Source of the DNA: Paraescarpia echinospica
Lineage: Eukaryota > Annelida > Polychaeta > Sabellida > Siboglinidae
Direction of reading: 5' to 3'
Assembly (NCBI GenBank): GCA_020002185.1
Contig: CM034539.1
Span: forward strand, 27,416,721-27,480,720
Length of the DNA: 64,000 nucleotides
Shown here in pieces: positions 46,015 through 58,506 of the stretch. Below the pieces are notes generated by a model. That model was not told the origin of the DNA. It did not search any database and worked only from the letters and a program-made list of their open reading frames with translations. Each line of letters starts with the position of its first letter. Position 1 is the stretch's first letter. A program made the position numbers and the translations under genes.

Positions 46015-46842
46015 CTACGTGTGTGTGTGCATGTGTGTGTCTACTTATTTGGTACAGGCATCGGTTTATATAATATATATACTAAAACAGTGTACTCAGG
46101 ATTAGCGGAAACATTACCAATTTAACTTTCCTTGGGAGTACAACCTATCTGATACATGTCTCGTGGAGTTGTCGTACATGGTACAGGTACACCATTCTAC
46201 CATTCTAAATGCGTGCAAAGTAGCCGGCTCATCTCACCCGTTTTTTCACCAATCCTCCCGTTAGGCTGCATTGCATCAAAATGTATGTGTACAAGGTTTG
46301 TACGTTCTGATTCCTTATAAAATGGCGAACTTTGTATCATGTGTATTCCATTTCGCGGTTACCTGAAGACTTATTGTTATAATATTGTTTATTCTACTTA
46401 GCTTTATAGCGTAATCTTTGGCATTGCACACCGATTTTGCAACACTATAAATAATTTGGTTTATATGCGGCACAGAGCTCGCTGTGCCATTAAAGCCTTC
46501 CATAGTTATTACTGTACTATCAAGCCAATATTGTCAGGTTAATTAGTCAGATTGACGAAGAAAGACGTTTGAAATACATCTTTTATTCACGTTGTTTCTC
46601 AACAGAACGGCCTCATCAAAGTATGTTATACAGCTCTCCATAAAGACTATCGCATTCCTCGAAATAGTGAACACGAGTGCTAATATAAATGGATCGGTGT
46701 GATTCTATACACGAACCAGTTCGTTGGTAATTTGACGTACGTGCGCATAAAGACACACAAGCAAGCGTAAACACACAGTCATGCACGCACAAACACACAT
46801 TCACATGCGCAGACACACACAGAGACGCACGCACGCACGCAC

Positions 46843-46885
<43 letters not shown>

Positions 46886-47175
46886 GCAATTATTTAGGCT
46901 ACACAATGTAATCGAAGTACTGGGAAATGGCAACTACGTCGGATATATTGACTACAACAGATAAATTAAGGTAAACAATACGAGTAGTTGTAAATATTAC
47001 GTAATGGCATATATTAGTACACGGTACCACATTTTGTTAATATGTGTGGCACGTTATTGCGCATGTCTTTACATAAACGTTGTCTACATGCAGGGATTTT
47101 TGTATATTTTAGATTATTCTTTTTTCGCAGCGCGTCAACTTCAGTTTTCTTTCGGTTATTTCTTCTTCTTTTTGT
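46015..47175. other. no gene; (CA)n tract at 46790-46880
   Basis: Only compound CA/GCACGCAC repeats stand out. Confidence 0.6.
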
Positions 47176-47179
47176 TACC

Positions 47180-47405
47180 TTCCTTTCTCCTTGGCTGTCG
47201 TCGGTTGTAGTGGGTTGTCGTCGGCTGTTGTCGGGTCTTATCGGGTGTCATCGGCTTACGTCGTATCACTGCATCTAACTCAGTACAGATTAGCAACGAG
47301 AGTTGCAGACAACGAGAGACAGCCAACAGCCCAGACGACCATCGACACTTGCTCGGCGCCTGAAACAGAAGCCGTATTTAACGACATGTCTTTATAAGCA
47401 ACTCA
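47180..47405 (+). repeat. dispersed repeat, copy 2 (partner at 541-795)
   Basis: GTCGTCGG/GTTGTCGGG iterations followed by the same ordered blocks as at 541-795. Confidence 0.7.
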
Positions 47406-48049
47406 TCTGGATGTATGGAAGCAATGCAGAAGCTTAGGACTTTTAAAAACAAGTATATCTATTTTAAGTTGATTAAAAAAACACCCCAGTACATGTTTAG
47501 AGAAACAAAGAAATAATGGTAAGGAATCTGAGAAAATAGTCAACAGCAAAACGAACCTATAATTCAATATATCATAAATATGTAATGAAGATTAATTAAC
47601 GATTCTCAGATAAGAAACATACGGATTACATACTTATTTGACAAATGTTGGACCTAATTTAGCAAAACATATTTCATCATCTTAAAACGATATATCTATA
47701 TTATTACTTTTTTCACTTGGAGAAATGATGTTAAAACAATGTGGGTGTGAATGCTGCTGATGATGATACACTAATAATAACTTTGCAATGTTTAAACAAC
47801 CAACTGTCAACATATTATTACTAGGCGTCCTTTTGTCTTGCAAGACAATGATTTGCACCATGATTGTCAGTTCGATGATGTACATCACTTTGTGTGACTT
47901 AGAAGTCCCACTCTGGCGTGATTGTCCCTGTCGCACTTGCGGCAGACTTGGGAAGTTCGAGAAGATGATGCAGGATTTACAGATCTCTGCTATCGGTGGT
48001 ACATATTCTCAATAGTTATGTTGTTCTTTTGTCCACTTTTCATGCCCGT

Positions 48050-48394
48050 TTTAAAGTTGAATTCTGAGATCGTCCATATTTTAAGTGCAAACTTCCAGTA
48101 AATCAAAATGCCCAATACACTATCACTTAGCCCAACTATTGTTCACATAACATGACATGTTATGATAACCCGGCGTAAATGACGAACAATTGTAATATCG
48201 GCGTACCATACGTTTATTATTCCGCTGGATGGACTTGGCGACCGATGACAGTTCAAAAGCATAATTTATGGAATAACATTTCAAATGCTAAATTGACATA
48301 TATGGTAGTCAATATTATCAAATATGTAAATGTATATGTTGTACATACATTTTATTAAAAACAGTTAAATAAATGTTAGTTTAACCCAGAATGC

Positions 48395-48397
<3 letters not shown>
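48050..48397 (+). mobile_element. MITE-like element, about 350 bp
   Basis: Left end AAAGTTGAATTCTGAG and right end CCCAGAATGCAACT form an imperfect inverted repeat. The interior is AT-rich, non-coding and similar to 2830-3100. It borders a (CT)n tract on the right. No clear target duplication is seen. Confidence 0.55.
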
Positions 48398-48439
<42 letters not shown>

Positions 48440-48455
48440 ACTCACTCACTCACTA
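48398..48455 (+). repeat. (CT)n(ACTC)n microsatellite
   Basis: CT run followed by CACTCACT. Confidence 0.95.
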
Positions 48456-48799
48456 AGTCGCTGGCAACTGCTTCCTGTAATGCTATATCGGATTACCCCA
48501 CGAAGCTGTTACATTTTACCTAGGATGATGCTTCTGTGTTTCCTCTTTGCGAACTGTAGATGCATAACCACGTACCAGACTTTAGGGCAGCGACGTCCAT
48601 GCCTCGGCCGGTGTCCATCACTATCTCTTCGCCTGAATCCAGATTTACTCCAACATGTACGAAACTGCCATTGCCAATCCAAAACAGCATACGACATAAA
48701 CGCGTTCTTTTACAATTCCATTTTCAGTTCCATGTTACGGCAATCACCAAGGAATCGATTAAATCTTCGAAAGTTTGTTAATCCAAAAGGAGGAAAGAC

Positions 48800-49770
48800 A
48801 GTTCAAAGAAGTGGCAGTATGACGCTCTGATAACCGTCACAGTCAAAGAACAAACAACTTGACGCGCAGCTAACCGTCACAATCAAAGAAATGGCAATTT
48901 GACGTGCAGTTAACCGTCACAGTCAAGGAAGTAGCAGTTTGAAGCGCTGCTATCCATCGCATTCAAAGAAGTGGCAGTGTGACTCACTGCTAACCGTCTG
49001 GATCAGAGAAGTGGCAATATGACGCACACCTAATCGTCGGAGTCAAAGGAGTGGCAAAATGATGCGCAGCTAACCGTCACAGTAAAAGAAGTGGCAATAT
49101 GACGCTCTGATAACCGTCACAGTCAAGGAAGTGGCAACTTGACGCGCTGCTAACCATCACATTCAAATAAGTAGCAATATGACGCACAGCTAACCGTTAC
49201 AATCAAAGAAGTGGCAATATGACGCGCAGCTAACCGTCGCTGTCAAAGGAATGGCAAAATGGCGTGCTGCTAACCGTTACAATAAAAGAAGTGCAATATG
49301 ATGCGCAGCTATCCGTCACGGTAAAGAAAGTGGCAATATAACGCTCTGCTAACCGTCACAGTAAAAAACTGACAATATAACGCGCAGCTAACCGTCACAG
49401 TCAAAGAAGAGGCAATTTGACGCGCTGCTAACCATCACATTAAAAGAAATGGCAGTATGATGCGCAGCTAACCGTCACAATCAAAGAAGTAACAATATGA
49501 TGCGCTGCTAACCGTCACAGTAAAAAGTGGCAATATAACGCGCAGCTAACCGTCACAGTCACAGAACTGACAATATGACGCGCGCAGCTAGCCGTCACAA
49601 TAAAAGAAGTGACAATATGACGCACAGCTAGCTGTTACAGTCAAGAAGTGGAAATATGTCGCTCTGCTAATCGTCACAGTCAAAGAACTGACAATTTGAC
49701 GCGTAGCTATCCGTCACAGTCAAAGAACTGACAATATGACGCGCTGTTATCCGTCACAGTCAAAGAACTG
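48800..49770 (+). repeat. minisatellite, 40-bp unit, about 24 copies
   Basis: The unit runs TAACCGTCACAGTCAAAGAA, then GTGGCAATATGACGCGCAGC, with scattered substitutions and 1-2 bp indels. No frame survives, so it is non-coding. Confidence 0.95.
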
Positions 49771-49789
49771 GCAATACTTTCCAAAAGAC

Positions 49790-50365
49790 GAGTTATTTTT
49801 GTAGACGCCCTATTCCCGTGTCTACAGGTGTTTCCCATATGTGGTGGGAAGTGTCACCATTGGTGATATTCTAGTATATCTTGTTCGAATACTTTTATAA
49901 ATGACGGGGATTTCTAAATATGAAACTTGGTGATTTGTTAGTGTTTAAATAATGGCCATTCTCCTAGTATAAAGTATATATTTAACTGTTCATTTTATGT
50001 AAGGATCAGAAGTTCAAAATGCGAAGATTCTGAGAAACTAACGACCTATCACGATAGTATGATATGACAGTCAATTTTTAATTCTACAAAGTAGATGTTC
50101 TGTGAATTTTTTATTCTACAAAGTAGATTTTCTATTAGTATAAAACACAGACAAGGGCATTCACACCCTGAGCTTGCTCTGAGTTTATTAAATTTCTCAT
50201 TAATTATACAAAGACGTTTGTACATTTGTTGTTACACGAGGTTGTGAAGTTGTTAATGTAAACATTTAAAGTATTTAAATAAGGTGTAGGTGACTTACCG
50301 GAGGGAGTCTGTACGATGTAGGCTGAAACCAGAATTATTACGTGTTATGATTGCCGTAATAATGC
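49790..50365. other. no gene seen
   Basis: Spacer between the two minisatellites; a TTTTTAATTCTACAAAGTAG-like block is repeated twice near 50070-50130. Confidence 0.6.
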
Positions 50366-50369
50366 AGTA

Positions 50370-51860
50370 TAACACGACATTGTTGGTCATGTCAGGCAGA
50401 CAACAAGTCAGTGCAGTATAGAACGACAGTGTTGGTCATGTCAGACAAGCAACAAGTCAGTGCAGTATAGAACGACAGTGTTGGTCATGTCAGGCAAACA
50501 ACAAGTCAGTGAAGTATAGAACGACAGTGTTGGTCATGTCAGGCAAGCAACAAGTCAGTGCTGTATAGAACGACAGTGTTGGTCATGTCAGGCAAGCAAC
50601 AAATCAGTGCAATATAGAAGGACAGTGTTGGTCATGTCAGGCAAACAAGTCAATGCAGTATCACACAATAGTGTTGGTCATGTCAAACAAACAACAAGTC
50701 AATGCAATGTAAGACGACAATGTTGGTCATGTCAAGCAAACTACAAGTCAATGCAGTATAAGACGATAGTGTTGGTCATGTCAGGCAAACAAGTCAATGC
50801 AGTATCACACAATAGTGTTGGTCATGTCAAGCAAACAACAAGTCAATGCAGTATAAGACGATAGTTTTGGTCATGTCAGGCAAACAACAAGTCAATGCAG
50901 TATAAGACGACATCGTTGGTCATGTCAAGCAAACGACAAGTCTGTGCAGTATTTATAAGAGACAATACTGTTCATGTCAGGCAAACAACAAGTCAGTCCA
51001 GTATAGAACGTCAGTGTTGGTCATGTCAAGCAAACGACAAGTCTATGCAGTATTTATAAGAGACAATATTGTTCATGTCAGGCAAACAACAAGTCAGTGC
51101 AGTATAGAACGACAGTTTTGGTCATGTCAGGCAAGCAACAAGTCAATGAAGTATAAGACGACAGTGTTGGTCATGTCAAGCAAACGACAAGTTGGTCATG
51201 TCAAGCAAACGACAAGTCAATGCAGTATTTATAAGACGACAGCGTTGGTCATGTCATGCAAACAACAAGTCAATGCATTATAAGACGACAGCGTTGGTCA
51301 TGTCAAGCAAACGACAAGCTTAGTCATGTCAAGCAAACAACAAGTCAATGCAGTATTTATAAGACGACAATGTTGGTCATGCCAGGCACACAACAAATAA
51401 ACTTAGTACACGTCGTCAGTATTGGTCATGTCAGACAAACAGCAAGTACATTCAATACAAAACATCACAGTGTTGGCCATGTCAGGCAAACAACAAGTCA
51501 ATGCAGTATAAGACGACACTGTTGATCATGTCAAACAAACAACAAGTCAATGCAGTATAAGACGACAGTATTGGTCATGTCAAGCAAACAACAAGTCAAT
51601 GCAGTATAAGACGACAGTGTTGGTCATGTCAGGCAAACAACAAGTAAATGCAGTATAAGACGACAGTGTTGGTCATGTCAAGCAAACAACAAGTCAATGC
51701 AGTATAAGACGACAATGTTTGTCATGTCAGGCTAACAAAAAGACGACGCAATACAAGACGTGAGTTTTGGTCACGGCATGCACTCAACCAGTCAATGCTG
51801 TACAAAATATTAGTGCTGGTCGTGTCGGCCAAACAACAAGTTTTATGCGGTTTTCTACGT
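50370..51860 (+). repeat. minisatellite, 49-bp unit, about 30 copies
   Basis: The unit AGTCAATGCAGTATAAGACG, then ACAGTGTTGGTCATGTCA, then AGCAAACAACA repeats every 49 bp (for example CAACAAGTCAG at 50401 and 50450). Some units carry a TTTATAAG insertion (near 50950, 51050, 51225 and 51350), showing higher-order variants. Frames through it are artefacts. Confidence 0.95.
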
Positions 51861-51959
51861 TATGCTTGAGTTCGGTAGCACTAAGTATTCGAATTAACCC
51901 ATACAACGTTTGTGTGATCTAGTATATGTTTAATGGGAATAAATAATTTCATCCAACCT

Positions 51960-52150
51960 GAATACCTTACGAAGGGAAACGATCTAGAAGTCCGGCGAGA
52001 CGGTGGAGAGACGAACTAGACGAGTACTGGAAGGGCACTATATGGCAGAAGATAGCGCAAGACAGGCAGATTTGGAAACGACATGTTGACGCCTTTGCCC
52101 AACCACGGGACACTCCGACTGCACAATGATGATGATCATCATGATCATTA
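51960..52150 (+). pseudogene. LINE 3' end remnant
   Basis: Translates to RPARRWRDELDEYW-like and QDRQIWKRHVDAF, the C-terminal zinc-knuckle-adjacent region of many LINE proteins, and ends in a (TGA/ATG)n tail typical of LINE 3' ends. Confidence 0.7.
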
Positions 52151-52199
52151 TTATACAGTGTTTTTGAAAATGTTATTGAGTATAGTTCCTATGCAAACG

Positions 52200-52440
52200 C
52201 ACGCTTGGGTTTATCTCCCGGTCTCCCGGAATAAATTCAAATAATGTGGGATTTTCGCTGGAAATCTCCAACAGCACCCCCTCCCCCACGTTTTCGAGGC
52301 AGGGTGACACCACAGGAGACGTGCTGAGACGTGCTGAACCGCTGAATTTCCGACGAAATATTTCCAACAGCACCCACTCGACTACGCGACCCCGAACCGA
52401 TGAAGTTCCAACGAAAAATATCCAACAGCAGTTTTCCGAT
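52200..52440 (-). repeat. dispersed repeat, inverted partner of 63085-63325
   Basis: The reverse complement shares ordered blocks (GTGCTGTTGGA, CAGCGGTTCAGC, CAGCACGT, CGGGAGAT) with the plus strand at 63085-63325. Each copy contains an internal repeat of the G(T)GCTATTGGAGATTTTTCGCC-type block. Confidence 0.8.
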
Positions 52441-52700
52441 AGCTAGATCCGAGTCAGCGCAACAAAACTGCGCAACACGGGAAGCGTGCTGAATCGCTGA
52501 TGAATATCCCGGATTAAAAAAAAGTTAGCAGGAATAATATTGTGACACCACTTCACCTCGCTGATTCCCAAACCACAGCGTAATAAAGCTATGTCAGTGC
52601 AACATATTGTGCTACCCATTACATTTCAATATTGGGTATTGACGAATTTCTCTGATTCCTGATGCAAATCCTTTGCTAAAACTTATTTGGCGGTGCTTAC

Positions 52701-52811
52701 TCTGGACACACTTGGCGATCTCTGTTGAGTTCGGGCAACTAATGCAAATCATGTCTGAGCCGCAGTAATCAGCAATCGTGTTGCAAGCATCGTATTCATT
52801 CAGGGCGGTTT
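52701..52811 (-). CDS. host modular gene, Cys-rich exon C (111 bp)
   Basis: The acceptor is CGTTGCAG and the donor GTAAGC, with 37 codons and phase-1 introns on both sides. The peptide contains YDACNTIADYCGSDMICISC and ends KCVQ. The cysteine spacing differs from the EB-like exons, so it may be a separate small module. The intron downstream, toward exon B, is about 40 kb and contains the Polinton. Confidence 0.65.
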
Positions 52812-52914
52812 CTGCAACGTAACAAACGTTTAAAAGTCAGATTACGAAATAGCCAGATCAGAGATGAGACATTCAACCCTGAATCCATCTCAGATGTTAT
52901 CAGACATAGAAGAT

Positions 52915-53070
52915 TTTAAACGACACAGAAAATGAGGAAGGCCGCAGAAGAGGTGGCGTGGCCAAGTTAGACAGAACACGACTCCCGCATTTAACAGCAG
53001 AGCAGTGTGCTCTAGACAGGACGAAATGATGGGAAGACATCCAGGATGATAACGAGTTGTGAAATTGGCC
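52915..53070 (+). pseudogene. LINE 3' end remnant
   Basis: Reads GRPQKRWRGQVRQN-like and AEQCALDRT-like pieces in shifting frames, matching the C-terminal motif of LINE proteins (GRP-x-x-RW-D ... W). Confidence 0.55.
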
Positions 53071-53074
53071 TAGG

Positions 53075-54380
53075 CATTTAAGTTCGCGTAGGCACATTAC
53101 GTTTCGGTAGAGATGCAGTAGATTGGCCAAAGTTATTTGTGCCACTAAACGAAATGTATATATTTCAGTTCTTCGGTGTCAGTGCGAGCAGTTTGAGTTA
53201 TCAAAACGACCCATATATTTTTAAAAAACGACATAGTGTTGAAATTGTGCAGAGCGTGTCACAAAAGGACGATAACAGCGCAAGAATGGATCTCTATTTG
53301 AACCATAAAATGCATTATGTGTTGAATATGATATTCCCTGAAACGGTTTGGAATGAAAGGAGGCACACAATAGTAATAGTGTCGTTTAAAGGCAAGAACA
53401 ACTCCAATTGCATGCATTAATATTATATTACATCCTATTGTTTATTTCTACTTCCACCAAGCCCAATAAATTCACCAGAGTTCAATAAATTAATAATTAT
53501 CCATTATAAACTATGCAATTGGCCTTTTTCAAATGTACATATTTGTGCACGCTCTTTCTGGAAGCCTTGATGTGACTTCAGATGGGAGCATCACGAACAA
53601 CAGACCTGAGTTTTTAACCTATCCATCACATGACATATAGCCTAGCAATAGTTCCGCTAAGCCATCACACAGTGGATGTCGTATACGTGGTGCGTTGTTG
53701 TATTCCGTCTGATATTCTGTTGAATGTGTGACCCGAAACGTGTTTCTCTATGACAAAAACATAATGCGAAGTTTATATAGTGATAACAATGTGCAGGAAT
53801 GTTTGGTTGGTTATGATGTCACACTAGTAAGGTAATTCATATGTATAACCGTTATTAACATTGTTCGCAAAGGCAACGCTTGGCGGAGGTCACAGCGGCA
53901 ACAGTTGAGATGAGAGGACCGTGCGGGAGGAACCTGAGAAGATCGGGGGAGGACGAAAGATGGAGAGAGGAGTATATGGATATAAAACTATGGACAGAAA
54001 CGCGCTGCAATACTGTTCCTGACCCTCACTCACTTACAACAAGAAACAAGGTTGAGAACAGCAAAAATTAAGTTATATTCTGTACAATTTCCGTTTATAT
54101 CATATGAATAAATATACTTTTGTTTTCGCATGTATAACATACGACCGTACTATATTTAGCAAGTAAATCATCTCCAATTAATCAGTGCATAGAACACACA
54201 TTAACATTGAGAATACATATTTCTTTAAAGCTTTTTTCAATTTTAATTTTAGGTATATTTATTAATCTCTCTACCTCATTTATTTATATACCATTAACCA
54301 CACAATTGTACTTTCAAACATCGCAAGATGGGATAAAAGGAGTACGCTGTAAGTCTAAATAATTGGCGTTGAGACTATTT
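53075..54380. other. intron, no gene
   Basis: No exon with good splice sites and no repeat that I recognise. Confidence 0.5.
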
Positions 54381-54384
54381 AGAG

Positions 54385-54480
54385 ACGTGTGGTAGCGATG
54401 TTGTTAGATCATTAGACTCGCAATCGAGAGAATCCAGGTTCGAATAGTCTTGCTGCCGTTTCGAACACTGAACATTTTTG
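54385..54480 (+). repeat. tRNA-derived SINE
   Basis: Contains AATCGAGAGAATCCAGGTTCGAAT with the B-box GGTTCGAAT and an A-box-like region before it; diverged copy. Confidence 0.65.
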
Positions 54481-55061
54481 TTCACTCCACGTTGCTTTAG
54501 TCCACTCACTTCGCGAGAGTAGATGCATGCCGAAAGCTGTTGAATGTATATCATTGTTAAACGTTGTTTTAAAAATTACACTTCTTATAAAAATAAAGTG
54601 ACCTGTATGTTGGACTGACGTAATAAGATACCGTTTGACATACACCTGTATGTACGCCTGCTTTGCCAATTAATCCCCTGCTACTTTTACATATGTGAGC
54701 AGGTAAAATAACTCCAGAACTGAGACACCTTTGGCATGAACAATGCTGAAAATGTAGCTTTACAACTCTAGAGACCACGATATTAAACATATATCGCTCA
54801 TCGGTTTGTTACGATATTGAATAGTTATGACAATATTAATAACATGTGTATTCCCACTTAAGGAATATGGATAATTATGAGAAAATTAATTAGCGCTAGT
54901 GACGGACCATTGTAGAATAGTAATAATAGTTAAGCTAATGTTTGACTCTCGATACTTCAAAGGCATCCTTGTGTTCACTTTTCATCAGGGTGTTTTGTAC
55001 TGGTGGGCAATTGTCGTATAACTGTTAATTTACTTGTATTGATTAGAGAACGACAACTTAC

Positions 55062-55208
55062 TGTTTTGGGGGATGCATCTTGCCATCTCACGACCAAACA
55101 CAGATACGCTGACATATGTTGATTTGGCACCGCAACCGCATTTACCCATCACGCATTTCAATGGGTGCCTACACGGGTTGTCAGTGGAGCACGGCTCGTC
55201 AACCTTAC
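55062..55208 (-). CDS. host modular gene, Cys-rich exon D (147 bp)
   Basis: The acceptor is CTTTTTAG and the donor GTAAGT, with 49 codons and phase-1 introns. The peptide reads VDEPCSTDNPCRHPLKCVMG then KCGCG and ends RCIPQN. The C-x5-C-x5-C ... C-x-C layout is typical of an EB-type module. A frame upstream (55210-55380) has two Cys but no clear splice donor, so it is not called. Confidence 0.75.
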
Positions 55209-55438
55209 CTAAAAAGTATACCACTTGATTTAAATATGTCGCATAATTGAAAATATAATATGTATATATGACAATGGCACATTCTTCGTCTTCTACAGTG
55301 ATCTCTGCGCCTGGGAATAGCGGCACGCATTCTGGCTGTGGAGCAGGTTGGGCAAATGTATAGCTGGTCTGAAGTTGTGTGAGCTGCAGATTCTTACCTT
55401 TGCCTACGGTTCTCCTCATCCGCTTATCATCTCTCCTT

Positions 55439-55440
<2 letters not shown>

Positions 55441-55535
<95 letters not shown>

Positions 55536-55536
55536 A

Positions 55537-55573
<37 letters not shown>

Positions 55574-55585
55574 CTATCTATATAT
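55441..55585 (+). repeat. (CT)n(TATC)n microsatellite
   Basis: About 110 bp of CT followed by TATC tetranucleotides; ends where the palindrome begins. Confidence 0.95.
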
Positions 55586-55590
55586 ATTGT

Positions 55591-56126
55591 GAAGCTTTGG
55601 CTGGATCGGAAGACAAGATGACCTGTCTTCGTAAGAATACACTTTTTTATAACTTAATTTGTTATTTTCTAGAAAGTTACTTAATTTAATTAAACCATGC
55701 TATGTAAATATACAATATTTAATATATATATATATATCTAATAAATTATATAATATATATATGTATAATATTGTATATACATACATATATATATATACAA
55801 TAATAGTATATACTCTATATATATATAACATATAGATATATAGATAGATAGATATATATATATATCTATCTATCTATCTATATATCTATATGTTATATAT
55901 ATATAGAATATATACTATTATTGTATATATATGTATGTATATACAATATTATACATATATATATATTATATAATTGATTAGATATATATATCTATTAAAT
56001 ATTGTATATTTACATAGCATGGTTTAATTAAATTAAGTAACTTTCTAGAAAATAACAAATTAAGTTAAAAAAAAGTGGATTCTTACGAAGACAGGTCATC
56101 TTGTCTTCCGATCCAGCCAAAGCGTC
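55591..56126. repeat. large palindrome, about 265-bp arms, centre near 55859
   Basis: The left arm starts GCTTTGGCTGGATCGG at 55594 and the right arm ends with its complement at 56123. The arms agree over the exon end, the donor and the intron block TAAACCATGCTATG, and through the TA-rich centre with a few indels. The right arm contains the 3' part of exon F and its splice donor; the left arm is an inverted copy. Confidence 0.9.
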
Positions 56127-56206
56127 ACAGTTGCAGACACTATTGTGGCAGATTGATTTATCAACGCAGTCAGAGGAGGTCTCACACGGCTCTCCAATCT
56201 TTTTCG
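56087..56206 (-). pseudogene. host modular gene, exon F, acceptor lost
   Basis: A 120-bp Cys-rich block of the same design as exon A: IGEPCETSSDCVDKSICHNS, then VCNCDALAG, ending before donor GTAAGA. Where the other exons have TTGCAG, this one has TTGCTG, so the AG acceptor is gone. Its last 37 bp and donor lie in the arm of a large palindrome. The reading frame is still intact, which suggests recent loss or use of a non-canonical or nearby cryptic acceptor. Confidence 0.65.
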
Positions 56207-56214
56207 CAGCAATT

Positions 56215-57530
56215 CACATATATCTTGAAATCGGTTCATCGTACATACGCGTTACACTTGCTTTCAAACTGCTATCACGCCCTCAGTGGACAAGATCTAG
56301 GTTAGGCGGTCGTCCTAAAATCTAAAGACGCGATAAGTGTAAAATAGTATGTGCCCAGACGTCATTTTGGTGTGATTATATGATAGGTAGATGTGCTTAT
56401 ATTTCTTATATGATCAACGGTATACTAATTGTAGAATGTGGTTTTCTTAATGATGGGAAGCATCACGCAATTATAAACGTGTATCATACCATTTAACACG
56501 ATGTGCAAACGTGTGTGAGCACATATTGCTAATATGCCAATGTCATGGGGACGCACGGGGAAATGTATATCTGGTGCTTGCCGTATTGTTTTGATAACGT
56601 CAAACATTCCTGAATAACAAACCAGAGGGTAATCCACTCGCATCAGTTGGCGTCACTTTGAAAATGGACTTACATTCAGGCCTCTTGGGTATCTGAGTGA
56701 CAGGTTTTGTCATAAATTGATATGTTTACAATTATACAGTAGATATAGTTGTACGACGGTAATTTTAATAAAACAAATATTCTGAATGACGAAAAAGAAT
56801 AAAGGCAATAAACACCATATTAAAATGTTTAATTTGGAGACACAGCATTGAACTGTACGTCGAAACATATCTTCGGTTTCGTCGCCGACATCACATAAAA
56901 TATATCATAGTTAAATAAATTTATATTCAAAATCTATGGTTTGTATATGAACATAATAGCCATTCATTCACCTGTGGAACAGTTTTACATAATAGTAAAA
57001 CATTGATGAATACCACACATTCGTGTACCGAAATACATCTCACCCACACACACCCTAATTATGGTCTGATGTCAGCTTTCGTCAACATAATTAGTTTTGT
57101 AATTTTATGTCTACGATGTAAATTTTGAACTTGAAATTAAAATTTTTTTTAAGAGTGAGCCCTTTGGAATGTTATTCAGAAAGGACTGAAGTTAAAGGGA
57201 CGTAGTCAGTCCGAAATTAGCGGGCGTAGTAATTTGTAATATGACGTCTGCACTTTTGAACGTGAACACCAAAGAGTATAGCAGTTAACTCAGCCCGACT
57301 CGGCCGTATTGCTCATTAAGTTTGGTTTGAAACTGGATGTTTTGTTTACTATTTGAACATGTATCCGTTGTTGTACTTTCAAATTGCGACCGTTGCCACG
57401 GCCTTACTAACTAACATATTTAGTATAGTCTTATGTACACTGTATTAATTAATTAATGAAAAACTATTAACAGACTACCTCCTTTAAATACGCAAAGCAG
57501 CCAAAGATAACACGATGTGTCCATAACGTA
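56215..57530. other. intron, no gene
   Basis: AT-rich, nothing recognised. Confidence 0.5.
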
Positions 57531-57539
57531 TTGACTTAC

Positions 57540-57677
57540 GTTTCACGCACTTCTGATTGTCTACCAACGAGAGGCCGTCCTCGCAAAGGCACACACCGGT
57601 GTTGCAATAGCCCATCTTCCAGCATGCACCTCCCTCGTAGTTGCAGTGATCTTTGCTTGTACAGTGCTGCATTTTTG
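57540..57677 (-). CDS. host modular gene, Cys-rich exon G (138 bp)
   Basis: The acceptor is TGTTGCAG and the donor GTAAGT, with 46 codons and phase-1 introns. The peptide contains HCTSKDHCNYEGGACWKMG, then YCNTGVCLCEDGLSL and ends KCVK. It resembles exon B strongly (C-x5-C ... AVCW/GACW ... C-x-C-E-x-G), so exons B and G look like duplicates. Confidence 0.75.
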
Positions 57678-58506
57678 CTGCAACATGACATAACGGTTTC
57701 TTTGGCCATTTGTTTGTTATTTATTTATTATTCAAAATATTGCTCAAAATATAAAATATACGTTTCAATGCGTGAATATATTTCACTGACAAGTATTTAC
57801 GTACTCTTATTTTCTTTGCGTTTGGAATAGACTCCAGATACGTACGTGTCTTCTCAACTCTTTAAAAGAAACCAATTAGTTCATCTGTCCGGATTAGCGG
57901 AAGTAGTAATTTGTAACAAGAAGTCTGTTGTTTTGAACGTGGGACACCGTTGAACATCAAAAGGTGTTGCAGTTAATTCAGCCCGACTCGGCCTTTTTGT
58001 CAAGATAAAAGCGTGATTGAAACTGCATGTTTTAGTTACTATTTGAACACGCTCCGGGGTCGTACCTTCCAAGTTACGAACGTTGTTACTAAACACAATT
58101 TGGTGGGCCGACTATGCCTTCAACTTAGCCAATATAATCTTAAGAACATTATATTAGTTACTAAGTGAATATCTAGGAACAGACTGCCTCCCTTTAAGGT
58201 CCACAATTCCTTAAACAGGCGCAATAATGTATTTTCTGTATGTCCGTCATGCGTGGAAGTCTATTCTGCTACATGTGTAATGACGTTATAGTTATTACTA
58301 TTAGGAAAACGCCCAACAGTAAGTGCCAATAAACAATAAATGCTAATAGCGGTTTTCTACAATTTGGGTGTTTTGTTTATAATTTGAACATTTTGCGGAC
58401 GCACCTTTCAAATTACGTACACAGTTTTGAGTTTAAAACACGGTAAATATGCCACCAACATATCCTTTCGTATTAACAACAATATATAAATTAGTGTTAA
58501 GGTAGG

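Noticed and set aside
48480..48830. 116-codon plus-strand ORF with several Cys ahead of the 40-bp minisatellite
   Set aside because: Cys positions match no module and there are no splice sites in phase; a minus-strand frame of similar quality overlaps it.
50370..51860. CRISPR-like array
   Set aside because: Units are contiguous 49-bp repeats without unique spacers, in eukaryotic DNA.
55348..55689. 113-codon Ser/Leu-rich frame
   Set aside because: It is the translation of the (CT)n microsatellite and the palindrome arm.
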